64,000 nt of DNA from Butyrivibrio sp. MB2005 (GTDB lineage: Bacteria > Bacillota > Clostridia > Lachnospirales > Lachnospiraceae), in the NCBI RefSeq assembly GCF_000424285.1, contig NZ_AUJP01000004.1, positions 124,001-188,000 on the forward strand, read 5' to 3'. The position numbers and the translations under genes are program-made. Within the stretch, counting starts at the first letter, position 1, and each line of letters starts with the position of its first letter. The notes beneath the pieces were generated by a model. That model was not told where the DNA came from, made no database searches, and was given only the letters and a program-made list of their open reading frames with translations. Below are positions 37,901-46,098 of this stretch, in pieces.

Positions 37901-38133
37901 ATCTTAATGATGGTGCTAAGAAGCTTGCAGACGGAATGGTAGAGTTTGATGAGGATGGAATCCAGAAGCTTACAAGCACAGTTGATGAGGATCTTCTTTC
38001 AGTAAAGGACAGACTCAGAGCAGTTGATGAAGCTTCACAGAGTTATACATCATTCTCCGGTGCAAATGAAGATGAACCCAGCTCAGTACAGTTCATTATT
38101 CGTACAGCCGGAATCAGCACTGATGAGGACTAA
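34984..38133 (+). CDS. Giant heptad-repeat surface lipoprotein (YhgE-type repeats)
   Basis: 1049 residues. The N terminus has a lipoprotein signal ending in MSGC. Residues ~310-440 and ~870-1000 are arrays of seven-residue 'xxLxDGT' units (for example TTELKDGT), as in YhgE/Pip-type proteins. Such repeats form long parallel coiled or beta-stacked stalks. Between them lie an Ala/Glu coiled segment, a ~130-residue Ser/Asp/Asn/Glu low-complexity linker and a helical block. It lacks the multi-span C terminus of true YhgE, ending in 'VQFIIRTAGI'. It is 55 bp after the MMPL gene and likely an extracellular partner. Confidence 0.85.
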   Translation: MYKKNLLKATSVFTAFALACSTMAMSGCGLNKKEDTVAVESQAETGEDTVENAEADELVDTMTKTAYTGSSENAESGKEETVYVMTDASGNVDDVVVSNWLKNKDGSKTLTDKTNLKDIVNVKGEETYTENSDGTVTWDAEGSDIYYQGTPTEEVPIGVKVTYTLNGKEMTADEIAGQSGSVKIRFDYTNTLKKEVNIDGQEENIDVPFTMISGTMLDSDKFANVKVSNGKVISDANNYVVVGVAMPGLKESLKIDDEKLKENDIDEEDVSIPDYVEITADVNDFELPMTISMASANVVSDLGLDKIYNSDKVDTLNDDMDKLSDASTELRDGTGELADGTGKFQDGTTELANGTSDLKDGTKKLKDGTTELKDGTTQLRDGAGTLASGAGTLADGTNTLSAGVKAYTDGVGTVASGASDLKDGVATLAKGSKDLTGGITSAKDGAGQLSTGANQLSKGIGTLAETVNTNLTAVTLAESTFYSAYKAVIDEVAHQDTSASSPTVATTNSNGTDVSALISSITDQLADVYAIEADIEAARAQAAENRAEQAENRAEEAETRANDAEKALNEINDEDTPSSDAADDSDSASDENSQDSSQNDNQDAKNATDEQNTQPDTASDENNASDNGAQSAESTEDNSSSTEAADNSSSDDNGSNEEASQNTEEVSDSSAESTEESVESPEAVSLDASSEETVDGTVEYANDAGWAAVESLTKIPKAKWDAMYQAVITAKAASGSDEQVTQLGNLLEAAGTLITQGKAAKEAAYIAGEEAKQALAAEQYDTFQAKKELAEQKATEAKTCYTQALTLLSQNVVTPAQNATQYAMTIYMAYSSLSTSKTMLDQLYNGVGAGGLKDIKTGAETLAKGTDDLYIGLKKLDKGGTKFNKGIKSLKDGSKKLSSGAALLSSKGDELKNGAYQLSEGAGKLASGATELSDGTIKLDNGVGELNDGVIELDDGAGKLNDGANELKDGAVDLNDGAKKLADGMVEFDEDGIQKLTSTVDEDLLSVKDRLRAVDEASQSYTSFSGANEDEPSSVQFIIRTAGISTDED

Positions 38134-38176
38134 GGGAGATAAAGTATTTTAAATATAATTATTATACATGTAGATT

Positions 38177-38209
38177 TGGCCACCGCAGATTTAGCGGTGG
38201 CCATTTTGT
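38177..38209 (+). terminator. Rho-independent terminator after the MMPL/lipoprotein operon
   Basis: TGGCCACCGC and GCGGTGGCCA form a perfect 10-bp stem with a 7-nt loop, followed by TTTTGT. Confidence 0.87.
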
Positions 38210-38360
38210 CATTATTTCTGCGCGAAAATCTATTTTAATCTTTGGTGTTTTTGGTCTATAATTACTATATTGCGGTTTAAGCAGAAGATAATGTAAGGCA
38301 AATAGGTATCAGGTCAAAATCGTGACAATAAATAACATAATATTTGAGGAGGTTTAAGCT

Positions 38361-39230
38361 ATGTTGTATGGAGCGTTAGAAGCAGGCGGAACCAAGATGG
38401 TTTGTGCTATTGGGGATGAAAACGGTAAGATTCTTGAGAGGACAAAAATTCCTACTACTACTCCTGAGGAAACTATGCCCCCGATTTTTGATTTTTTCAA
38501 AGATAAGGGTATAGCAGCTATAGGTATTGCATGTTTTGGACCTATAGATTTAAACAAGGATTCCAAGACATACGGAAGTATCACTTCTACCCCCAAAAAG
38601 GGTTGGTCCGGTTATAATATCGTAGAAGAGACAAAGAAGGCGCTGGGAATTCCTGTAGGTTTTGACACAGACGTTAACGGATCCATGCTTGGCGAGGCGA
38701 CATGGGGATGTGCCAGGGGAGTAAGCGATGCCATCTATCTCACTATTGGAACAGGTGTAGGCGGCGGAGTTATCTCAAATGGTAAACTTCTTCACGGAAT
38801 GCTGCACCCGGAGGTTGGTCATATCAGACTTCCACGAGTAGAGGGAGATCCGGGTAAGAGTGTATGCCCCTTCCATGACAACTGCCTTGAAGGTCTTGCG
38901 GCAGGTCCGTCAATCAAGGCACGCTGGGGTGTCAGCGCTGATCAGCTGGCAGACAGAGCAGAAGTATGGGAGATCGAGAGTGAATACATTGCTACTGCTC
39001 TTATGAGCTATGCTCTTATCTTAAGCCCCCAGAAGATAATTCTTGGTGGCGGTGTTATGCATCAGGAACAGCTTTTCCCTCTTATCAGGAAAAAGTTCAA
39101 GGAACTTGTAAATGGTTATATTGTGACTAAAGAGATGGATGATCTTGATAATTACATTGTTCCTGCAAGTCTTAATGATGATCAGGGTATTATGGGAGCT
39201 GTAAAGCTCGCAATTGATGCCTGCAAGTGA
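38361..39230 (+). CDS. ROK-family sugar kinase (fructokinase type)
   Basis: 289 residues. 'GALEAGGTKMVCAIGDENG' is the ATP loop, 'IGIACFGPIDLN' the sugar-site region, 'TIGTGVGGGVI' the phosphate loop. A zinc site is visible as H..C-x-x-H-x(3)-C ('PEVGHIRL', 'CPFHDNCLEG'). It is shorter than ROK repressors and has no HTH, so it is a kinase. The closest type is the Bacillus YdhR/GmuE fructokinase. GAGGAGG lies upstream. Confidence 0.9.
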   Translation: MLYGALEAGGTKMVCAIGDENGKILERTKIPTTTPEETMPPIFDFFKDKGIAAIGIACFGPIDLNKDSKTYGSITSTPKKGWSGYNIVEETKKALGIPVGFDTDVNGSMLGEATWGCARGVSDAIYLTIGTGVGGGVISNGKLLHGMLHPEVGHIRLPRVEGDPGKSVCPFHDNCLEGLAAGPSIKARWGVSADQLADRAEVWEIESEYIATALMSYALILSPQKIILGGGVMHQEQLFPLIRKKFKELVNGYIVTKEMDDLDNYIVPASLNDDQGIMGAVKLAIDACK

Positions 39231-39273
39231 GATTTACTTTAGCAGGTTTAAGATTTTGTATTAAGAGAGAATT

Positions 39274-40611
39274 ATGGATTTATTTGAGTACGCAAGAGAA
39301 AACAGCATGAAAAAGGAGTCTCCCCTTGCTGCAAGAATGCGTCCGAAGACTTTGGATGAAGTGGTAGGACAGCAGCATATAATCGGCAAGGATAAGCTCC
39401 TTTATCGTGCAATAAAGGCAGATAAGATAAGCTCTATCATTTTGTATGGCCCGCCGGGAACCGGTAAAACCACACTGGCCAAGGTAATAGCCAATACAAC
39501 CAAGGCAGAGTTTATGCAGCTTAATGCCACCGTATCCGGTAAAAAGGATATGGAGGAGGTGGTTGCCAAAGCCAAGCAGAATCTTGGAGGATTTGGCAGA
39601 AAGACTATTCTTTTTATAGATGAGATACATCGCTTCAATAAGGGACAGCAGGACTATCTGCTTCCATTTGTGGAGGATGGGACGGTCATCCTGATAGGAG
39701 CTACCACTGAGAATCCTTATTTTGAGGTGAACGGGGCTCTTATTTCAAGGTCAGTTATTTTCGAACTGCAGCCCCTTTCTGAAGATGATATCAGGATACT
39801 GATGGAGAGAGCCGTTACCGACAGCATAAACGGTATGGGCTCTTATAATGCTGTTCTTGAACCTGATGCTGCAGATTTTCTTGCGGACATAGCGGGAGGA
39901 GATGCAAGGCATGCGCTTAATGCCATAGAGCTTGGTATTCTTACCACCGAGAGAAGTGAGGACGGTAAGATACATATTACAAGAGAGGTGGCGCAGGAGT
40001 GTATTCAGAAGAGAGTTGCCAGATACGATAAGGATGGCGACAATCACTATGATACGATTTCTGCATTTATTAAAAGCATGAGAGGATCAGACCCTGATGC
40101 TGCGGTTTATTATCTGGCGAGAATGCTCAATGCAGGAGAGGATCCTAAATTTATTGCAAGGCGTATGGTCATCTGTGCATCCGAGGATGTAGGTAATGCA
40201 GATCCGCAGGCGTTGCAGGTAGCAGTAGCAGCATTCCTTGCGACAGAGAGGATTGGTATGCCTGAGTGTCAGATCAATTTGTCCCAGGCAGCAAGTTACA
40301 TAGCAACAGCACCTAAGAGTAACGCAGCGGTGGAGGCGATTTTTCAGGCTATGGATACAGTTAAAAACACAGGAAATCTTCCGATTCCCACACATCTTCA
40401 GGATGCTCATTATAAGTCAGCAGCTAAGCTGGGCCACGGAATCGGTTACAAATATGCTCATGATTATCCCAATAATTATGTGAAGCAGCAGTACCTTCCT
40501 TATGAGCTGAATGGTAAGGAGTTTTACAGTCCTTCCGGTAACGGCTATGAGGTTAAGATCAAGGAGCACATGAAGTTCCTTAAGGAAAATGCTAAAGAAT
40601 CAGAAGAATAA
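39274..40611 (+). CDS. rarA: Replication-associated recombination protein A (RarA/MgsA)
   Basis: 445 residues, the family's usual length. AAA+ ATPase with Walker A GPPGTGKTTLAK, Walker B 'ILFIDEIHRFNKGQQD', sensor 'GATTENPYFEVNGALISR' and the conserved C-terminal 'SDPDAAVYYLARMLNAGEDP' and 'PIPTHLQDAHY'. RarA acts at stalled replication forks. It starts 43 bp after the kinase gene. The next gene begins 29 bp later, but no functional link is evident. Confidence 0.96.
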   Translation: MDLFEYARENSMKKESPLAARMRPKTLDEVVGQQHIIGKDKLLYRAIKADKISSIILYGPPGTGKTTLAKVIANTTKAEFMQLNATVSGKKDMEEVVAKAKQNLGGFGRKTILFIDEIHRFNKGQQDYLLPFVEDGTVILIGATTENPYFEVNGALISRSVIFELQPLSEDDIRILMERAVTDSINGMGSYNAVLEPDAADFLADIAGGDARHALNAIELGILTTERSEDGKIHITREVAQECIQKRVARYDKDGDNHYDTISAFIKSMRGSDPDAAVYYLARMLNAGEDPKFIARRMVICASEDVGNADPQALQVAVAAFLATERIGMPECQINLSQAASYIATAPKSNAAVEAIFQAMDTVKNTGNLPIPTHLQDAHYKSAAKLGHGIGYKYAHDYPNNYVKQQYLPYELNGKEFYSPSGNGYEVKIKEHMKFLKENAKESEE

Positions 40612-40640
40612 ATAAGTTAGAAAGGCAAGAGGATAGGATT

Positions 40641-42449
40641 TTGAAGAAACTCTTACCCGGTAAGTTTTTTGAAAAAATGGACAGGGAGCTGTCTGACAAG
40701 ATTAAAGGAATAAGTATTGTATGCAGTCTTGTGGCCATAATGGCACTTGTTATGACTGTGGCAGGTATTTCAGGAGCTTTTGATAAAAAGGAAGAGCCGG
40801 AAGAAGTAGTAGAGGAAGAGCCTGTTTTTGAAGTTAAGGAGACAGAGAAGGAAAAGAGTTACCTTGATCCTGACATATTAAAAACTATCACAGGTTCAGG
40901 TGAACAGGTAAAAAATGCGCTTGATGCAAGACCTGCTACGGTGGATGTTCCGGCAGAACAGCTATCAGAGTATGTAAAAATAGACAGCTGCACTATAGTG
41001 GAAAGCGGTGCAGTTGAGGTAAAGGGACTTGCAGAAGCGATCCCCACTTCCGATGATAAATATTATTATCTGTTTGATGCTGCCACTTATGAAGACGATT
41101 TCAACAGTGAAGCAGAACCAATATCCAAGGTCTATAAGGATAAAGAGATACGACTTGATGCATCTCTTAATAAAGGAGCACCGGGGTCAAGACTTTACAG
41201 GAAGTTCACAGTAGCTGTTAAGAAGGATGGTGTTTTCATCCCTGTTTCTCATGCAAGCTATGTGACAAATCCTGAAGCGGTTGCTTCATATAATTACGGC
41301 GGAATGCAGCAGAGTTCCAAGAAGGGACTTTTGATCGATCCTTCAAGACTTAATGATGCAGTGGATCTTGGAGTGAATTATGCAACCTACAATATTCCGC
41401 TTAACAGACTTCTTTCGCCAAGTGCAGAGGGCTCTGTATCATATTCCTATAACGGAGTGACCTATCATTTCAATGGAAGGATTCTTCAGGAATACGATTA
41501 TCTTTTTACTACGCTTAATGCTAAGGGAATTGATGTTGCAGCGATTGTTTTGAATGACGTATCACCTTCAACTTTCCCTGAAGTGACTCATCCAAGCGCA
41601 AGGGGCGGATCAACAGCTCCATATTATATGTTCAATGCATCTGATGAGAGCGGTGTTAATGCGGTTGCCGCCATCGGTTCATTCCTTGCAGGCAGATACT
41701 CAGGCGCAGGACATGGAAATGTGGCTATGTGGATCTTCGGAAACGAAGTCAATGCCAGAAAAGAATGGAATTATATGCAGCAGACAGATCTTGCGACCTA
41801 TACTGCTGCTTACACAAGAGCATTCAGAGTATTCTACAATGCTATAAAGAGTACCAATGCAGGAGCCAATGTTTATATATCTCTGGATCAGCAGTGGGAT
41901 AGGAATCTTAAGGGAAATCCCGACTATGACGGAAGGGATATGCTTGATGCTTTTGCAACTTCCCTTAGAAACTATGGTGATTTAGGATGGGGACTTGCTC
42001 ATCATCCTTATACAGTACCTCTTTATGAGACGGCATTTTGGAATGGCAATAAGCTTGTTACGGATTCCGCAGATACTTCTTTTATAACCATGAAAAATAT
42101 TAATGTTCTGACGAGCTACATGAATAGCGAGGCGATGCTGTATAATGGCGGAGTCAGATCAATCATATTAAGTGAAGTGGGTTATACTTCAACCAACGGA
42201 GATACATTACAGGCAGCAGCGATTGCCTATGCATACAGTAAGGTTGCAGCTAACGGAAGTATTCATGCCATAATGTTTTCAAGGCAGACGGATGCTGCTG
42301 AAGAGATTGCCCACGACGGTCTTGCCATGGGACTTTGTGATGCAGGTGGCGGACATAAATATTCGTATAATGTTTTCAAATACATGGACACACCACAGAG
42401 GGAAGAATATATTTCCTTTGCAAGGTCGATTGTAGGTGTCAATTTTTAA
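40641..42449 (+). CDS. Membrane-anchored DUF5722-like protein, glycoside-hydrolase-like
   Basis: 602 residues from a TTG start with AGAGGATAGGA upstream. One membrane span (about residues 25-45) follows a short basic cytoplasmic segment, then an acidic linker, so the bulk is outside. The large C-terminal part matches my memory of DUF5722 and looks like a TIM-barrel: 'MWIFGNEVNARKEWNYM' (an NE pair) near residue 366 and 'ILSEVGYTS' near 510 resemble the acid/base and nucleophile Glu of clan-A glycosidases. Enzymatic activity is inference. Confidence 0.7.
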   Translation: MKKLLPGKFFEKMDRELSDKIKGISIVCSLVAIMALVMTVAGISGAFDKKEEPEEVVEEEPVFEVKETEKEKSYLDPDILKTITGSGEQVKNALDARPATVDVPAEQLSEYVKIDSCTIVESGAVEVKGLAEAIPTSDDKYYYLFDAATYEDDFNSEAEPISKVYKDKEIRLDASLNKGAPGSRLYRKFTVAVKKDGVFIPVSHASYVTNPEAVASYNYGGMQQSSKKGLLIDPSRLNDAVDLGVNYATYNIPLNRLLSPSAEGSVSYSYNGVTYHFNGRILQEYDYLFTTLNAKGIDVAAIVLNDVSPSTFPEVTHPSARGGSTAPYYMFNASDESGVNAVAAIGSFLAGRYSGAGHGNVAMWIFGNEVNARKEWNYMQQTDLATYTAAYTRAFRVFYNAIKSTNAGANVYISLDQQWDRNLKGNPDYDGRDMLDAFATSLRNYGDLGWGLAHHPYTVPLYETAFWNGNKLVTDSADTSFITMKNINVLTSYMNSEAMLYNGGVRSIILSEVGYTSTNGDTLQAAAIAYAYSKVAANGSIHAIMFSRQTDAAEEIAHDGLAMGLCDAGGGHKYSYNVFKYMDTPQREEYISFARSIVGVNF

Positions 42450-42502
42450 GTGATCACCCGGTGAGGTATAAACTGCAGTTTACAGAGGAGGAGTAAAATA
42501 TT

Positions 42503-43657
42503 ATGACTAATGCAGAAAAAGCACTTGAGCTTCACGAGAAATGGAACGGTAAACTGGAGATATCTTCCAAGGCAAAAGTAAAGTCCAGAGAAGATCTGGC
42601 TCTTGCATATACCCCCGGTGTTGCAGAGCCCTGTAAGAAGATTGCAGAGGATAAAGAACTTGCTTACAAATATACTATGAAAGCCAATACTATAGCTGTT
42701 ATTTCAGATGGAAGTGCGGTTTTGGGACTTGGCAATATCGGAGCTGCAGCAGGTATGCCTGTTATGGAGGGTAAAGCAGTTCTTTTCAAGGAGTTTGCGG
42801 GAGTTAATGCTATTCCGATCTGTCTTGATACTCAGGATACGGAAGAGATAATAAAGGCAGTTACATATCTTGCGCCCAACTATGGCGGAATCAACCTTGA
42901 AGATATTGCTGCTCCCAGATGCTTTGAAATCGAAGAGAGACTTAAAGAGACTCTTGATATTCCTGTTTTTCATGATGATCAGCACGGAACTGCGATAGTA
43001 GTACTTGCAGGTGTTATAAATGCCCTTAAGGTAACAGGCAAGAAGAAGGAAGAATGCAAGGTAGTTGTAAATGGTGCGGGAAGTGCCGGAATTGCCATCA
43101 CAAAGCTCCTTCTCAGATATGGCTTTACAGACGTTACAATGTGTGATAAGGAAGGAATTATCTGCAGCAGCTATCCCAATCTTAACTGGATGCAGAAGAA
43201 GATGCTTGAGCAGACAAATAAAAAGGACGTATCCGGAAAGCTTGCAGATGCGCTGGTTGGAGCAGATATTTTTGTAGGAGTATCAGCACCGGGCATTGTC
43301 AGTCAGGATATGGTCAGAAGCATGAACAAGGATGCAATCCTTTTTGCAATGGCTAATCCTACACCTGAGATCATGCCTGATCTTGCCAAGGAAGCAGGAG
43401 CAAGGGTTGTTGGAACAGGACGTTCGGATTTCCCTAACCAGGTTAATAACGTTCTTGTTTTCCCCGGTATTTTCAAAGGTGCTTTAGAGGCTAGAGTCCC
43501 TCAGATTACAGAGGATATGAAGCTTGCTGCTGCAAATGCACTGGCTGACCTTATCTCTGATGATGAGCTGTCAGATGAGAATATTCTTCCTGCAGCATTT
43601 GATCCCAGATGCGCAGAGGCAGTTTCGGAAGCGGTTAAGAGATTTGCGAATAAATAA
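42503..43657 (+). CDS. NAD-dependent malic enzyme
   Basis: 384 residues, the short bacterial form. Landmarks are 'LALAYTPGVAEPC', 'GSAVLGLGNIGAAAGMPVME', 'FKEFAGVNAIPICLDT', 'PVFHDDQHGTAIVVLAG' and the nucleotide loop 'VVNGAGSAGIA'. It decarboxylates malate to pyruvate. It has no phosphotransacetylase extension. GGAGGAG precedes the ATG. It lies upstream of a DUF4364 gene with a 20-bp gap. Confidence 0.95.
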   Translation: MTNAEKALELHEKWNGKLEISSKAKVKSREDLALAYTPGVAEPCKKIAEDKELAYKYTMKANTIAVISDGSAVLGLGNIGAAAGMPVMEGKAVLFKEFAGVNAIPICLDTQDTEEIIKAVTYLAPNYGGINLEDIAAPRCFEIEERLKETLDIPVFHDDQHGTAIVVLAGVINALKVTGKKKEECKVVVNGAGSAGIAITKLLLRYGFTDVTMCDKEGIICSSYPNLNWMQKKMLEQTNKKDVSGKLADALVGADIFVGVSAPGIVSQDMVRSMNKDAILFAMANPTPEIMPDLAKEAGARVVGTGRSDFPNQVNNVLVFPGIFKGALEARVPQITEDMKLAAANALADLISDDELSDENILPAAFDPRCAEAVSEAVKRFANK

Positions 43658-43677
43658 AGATAAACGGTGGAAGTTTT

Positions 43678-44193
43678 ATGAGTTCACAGTATCTTACTTT
43701 ATATAAGATGATCGTGCTGTACATGCTGAAGAAGTCCGGTGACAGACTCAGTAAGGCTCAGATCTATGATTTTATTTTGGAAAATGAATACACCAATTTC
43801 CTTACGTTACAGGAAGTTTTCAGTGAACTTGCAGAATCCGGGCTTATAACCGAGTCCAATGAGGGCAGCAGGACCTATCTGAGAATGACTAAAGAGGGAG
43901 ATGAAGCCCTGGGATTTTTCGAGAATAGGATCAATCCCGATATCAGAACGCAGATAGATGAATACTTCAAGGAAAATGGCATGAAGATCCGGGATGATTC
44001 TGCGATAAATGCTCATTTCAAGAAGACCGGTGAGAATGAATATGTTGCATATCTTTCAGCTTCTGAAGGAAACAGTTCTCTTATCGAGATGTCTATTCCT
44101 GTATGGACAGAATCAATGGCGGAGTCCATCTGTGAGAATTGGAAAAAGAAGAATCAAAGTATTTATCAGTATCTGATAAAAGAGCTTATGTAA
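43678..44193 (+). CDS. DUF4364 family protein
   Basis: 171 residues. The first ~85 look like a winged helix ('LYKMIVLYMLKKSGDRLSKA', 'EVFSELAESGLITESNEGSR', 'LRMTKEGDEAL'), and a mixed alpha/beta C-terminal domain follows. This matches DUF4364, a widespread clostridial family of unknown role, plausibly DNA-binding. It lies between malic enzyme and a histidine kinase gene. Confidence 0.82.
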   Translation: MSSQYLTLYKMIVLYMLKKSGDRLSKAQIYDFILENEYTNFLTLQEVFSELAESGLITESNEGSRTYLRMTKEGDEALGFFENRINPDIRTQIDEYFKENGMKIRDDSAINAHFKKTGENEYVAYLSASEGNSSLIEMSIPVWTESMAESICENWKKKNQSIYQYLIKELM

Positions 44194-44226
44194 TGAATTT
44201 TGATGCACATTTTGAGGGGCGTATAA

Positions 44227-45846
44227 ATGGCTAAGTTCTTAGACAGCATGAGGAGGGAAAAAGGCAGTATTTATTCCCTTGTCTCAAAATATTATGTGCT
44301 GTTTGCAATTGCAGTATTGCTGCTTGCATACGGTGTAAAGTATTTTACGCAAAAAGCCATGTATGGTGTGGATTTTTTTAGTAGCAGTGAAGTCATAACC
44401 AGCCAGATGACGGATTTAGAGAATGAACGATACTATAGGCTGAATCTTGAAAAGGTAATAGGTAAAGACGGTTACTTCGAGATTCTTGACAATAAAGCTA
44501 ATGTAATATTTATAAGCAAATCCGGTGTGTCGAATGTGTACAACATGGATGAGCTTTCATTTATTCCACCTGTTTCAGGCAGTTCATATTATTATGTCGG
44601 AAAGATTTATAAGGATAATGTTGTAGACGGATATATACTTCAAAAATACAACTACGTTAAGGATGGCGATGGGAGTAGGGATGGAGCCTTTTATGGAGCT
44701 ACTGAGACCGCGATCCTTGATAAGGACAGAAATATTATATATAGCAATTATGATGAGGAACGCAGCTATCTGTCTGAGAACGAACTGGCCTACGCCATGG
44801 AAAATACAGCAGATGGGACATATTTGCAGAGATTTTCTTTTATGACGGCGGACGGTGAAGAGAGAGTAATGCTGCTTCATTCAGCCTATGCAATATCTAA
44901 TGACGAAGAAGAGAAAAAGATTTATACGACGGGATTATTTGTTTTTCTTGGTATATTCGCGGTCCTTCTCTTAATATTTGTATTGAGAATTATCATATCG
45001 GTTAAACGTCCTATGGATATGCTTAAGAATTCCATGGATGATCTTACGGAAGGAAAGAAAGATGTGGCTATTTCTTCCTACTCAGGACCCAAGGAATTCG
45101 TACAGATCGTAGATGCTTTTAATGATATGGCAGATAAGCTTCATGAGACAGAGAAAGCTCGGGAGCATCTTGAAAATGAGCGTCAGAAGATGCTTACATA
45201 CCTTTCGTATGATCTGAACATACCTATTACAGCTATTAAGGGCTACACCAATTTTGCTCTTGATAGAAATGCAACGGAGGAAAATAGAAGAAAGTACATC
45301 GAAGCTATAGCTCTTCATACAGACGATCTGACAGAGTTCATTGATGATCTTGGTGATTATGCAGACCTGGAGGAAGCAGAGTTTAAGCTGGATAAGTCCA
45401 ATGATGATATATTCGAATTTTTCAGAAATTACTTCCTGCCAAAGAAAGAAGAGGTAGAGCTTCTTGGATTTTTCATGGATGTAAATGTGCCGGATGAGAG
45501 TATGTATAAATCCTTCGATAGAGTTCAGATAAAGCGTGTGTTTGAGAACCTGATTTCAAATTCTCTCAGTCTCAATCCGCGTGGCACTAAGTTATATGCT
45601 GATATATCATCCAGCTCAAATAAGGTCGTGATCCATATTGGAGATGATGGAGAAGGCATCCCTGAGGAAGCGACCAAATATCTTTTCGAACCATATGCCG
45701 GTGGCAATACGCCATTTTACGGCAAAAACAGAGCTGCGATTGGATCTTCTATAGCAAGAATAATAGTGGAATCTCACGGCGGTACGATCAGATTGATGGA
45801 TAAGGCTGAAAGCGGCCATTCTACTATGTTTGAGATAGTATTTTAG
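44227..45846 (+). CDS. Sensor histidine kinase with Tyr at the phospho-acceptor position
   Basis: 539 residues. Membrane spans at about 15-36 and 236-258 flank an extracellular sensor of ~200 residues. A HAMP-like segment, a coiled coil and the DHp helix follow. The H-box reads LSYDLNIPITAIKG: codon TAT at 45208-45210 encodes Tyr328 where His is expected. The ATPase domain seems intact: N-box 'FENLISNSLSLNP', G1 'DDGEGIPEEA', and 'SIARIIVESHGG'. No response regulator gene is adjacent. Either autophosphorylation is lost and it regulates allosterically, or the change is recent. Confidence 0.85.
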   Translation: MAKFLDSMRREKGSIYSLVSKYYVLFAIAVLLLAYGVKYFTQKAMYGVDFFSSSEVITSQMTDLENERYYRLNLEKVIGKDGYFEILDNKANVIFISKSGVSNVYNMDELSFIPPVSGSSYYYVGKIYKDNVVDGYILQKYNYVKDGDGSRDGAFYGATETAILDKDRNIIYSNYDEERSYLSENELAYAMENTADGTYLQRFSFMTADGEERVMLLHSAYAISNDEEEKKIYTTGLFVFLGIFAVLLLIFVLRIIISVKRPMDMLKNSMDDLTEGKKDVAISSYSGPKEFVQIVDAFNDMADKLHETEKAREHLENERQKMLTYLSYDLNIPITAIKGYTNFALDRNATEENRRKYIEAIALHTDDLTEFIDDLGDYADLEEAEFKLDKSNDDIFEFFRNYFLPKKEEVELLGFFMDVNVPDESMYKSFDRVQIKRVFENLISNSLSLNPRGTKLYADISSSSNKVVIHIGDDGEGIPEEATKYLFEPYAGGNTPFYGKNRAAIGSSIARIIVESHGGTIRLMDKAESGHSTMFEIVF

Positions 45847-45884
45847 ATAACCTGCAGAATATTTACATAATATAAAATCAGTGA

Positions 45885-45913
45885 TTGACAAGCGCTTAAG
45901 TGCTTGGTATTAT
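45885..45913 (+). promoter_or_regulatory. Promoter of tRNA-Thr
   Basis: Consensus TTGACA (45885-45890), 17 bp, TATTAT (45908-45913), about 30 bp before the tRNA. Confidence 0.75.
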
Positions 45914-45942
45914 ATTCGTTGTGACTGATGAAGTCACGGATT

Positions 45943-46015
45943 GCTGGCATAGCACAGTCGGTAGTGCGTCGCATTGGTAGTGCGGAGGTCACGGGTCCGA
46001 TTCCCGTTGCCAGCT
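45943..46015 (+). tRNA. tRNA-Thr (anticodon GGT)
   Basis: A full 73-nt cloverleaf: acceptor GCTGGCA/TGCCAGC, D stem GCAC/GTGC, anticodon stem TCGCA/TGCGG with loop TTGGTAG (anticodon GGT, reads ACC), T stem ACGGG/CCCGT with loop TCCGATT, discriminator T. CCA is not encoded. A terminator hairpin follows inside the att repeat. The 3' part is the integration site of a mobile element. Confidence 0.95.
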
Positions 46016-46050
46016 TGCCCTTAAATCCAGTATATATCTGGGTTTAAGGG
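45996..46050 (+). repeat. attL: 3' end of tRNA-Thr plus terminator
   Basis: A 55-bp segment starting in the T loop and running through the tRNA terminator (CCCTTAAATCCAG/CTGGGTTTAAGGG). It recurs at 58025-58079 with two mismatches (TTGCC/TCGCC and TATATAT/TATTTAT). Integrase gene and arm-type repeats lie directly inside. Confidence 0.92.
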
Positions 46051-46068
46051 TATTTTTTGTTTCAAAAA

Positions 46069-46086
46069 AGTGGTCTGCAAGTGGTC
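46069..46086 (+). repeat. Integrase arm-type repeats near attL
   Basis: AGTGGTC occurs at 46069 and 46080 (11-bp step), just inside attL and before the integrase stop. Equivalent pairs occur just inside and just outside attR. Confidence 0.65.
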
Positions 46087-46098
46087 TTTTTCGTAATA

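Noticed and set aside
45885..46015. A second complete tRNA at the att repeat near 58 kb
   Set aside because: Only the T-loop to 3' end is duplicated. The D and anticodon arms are absent.
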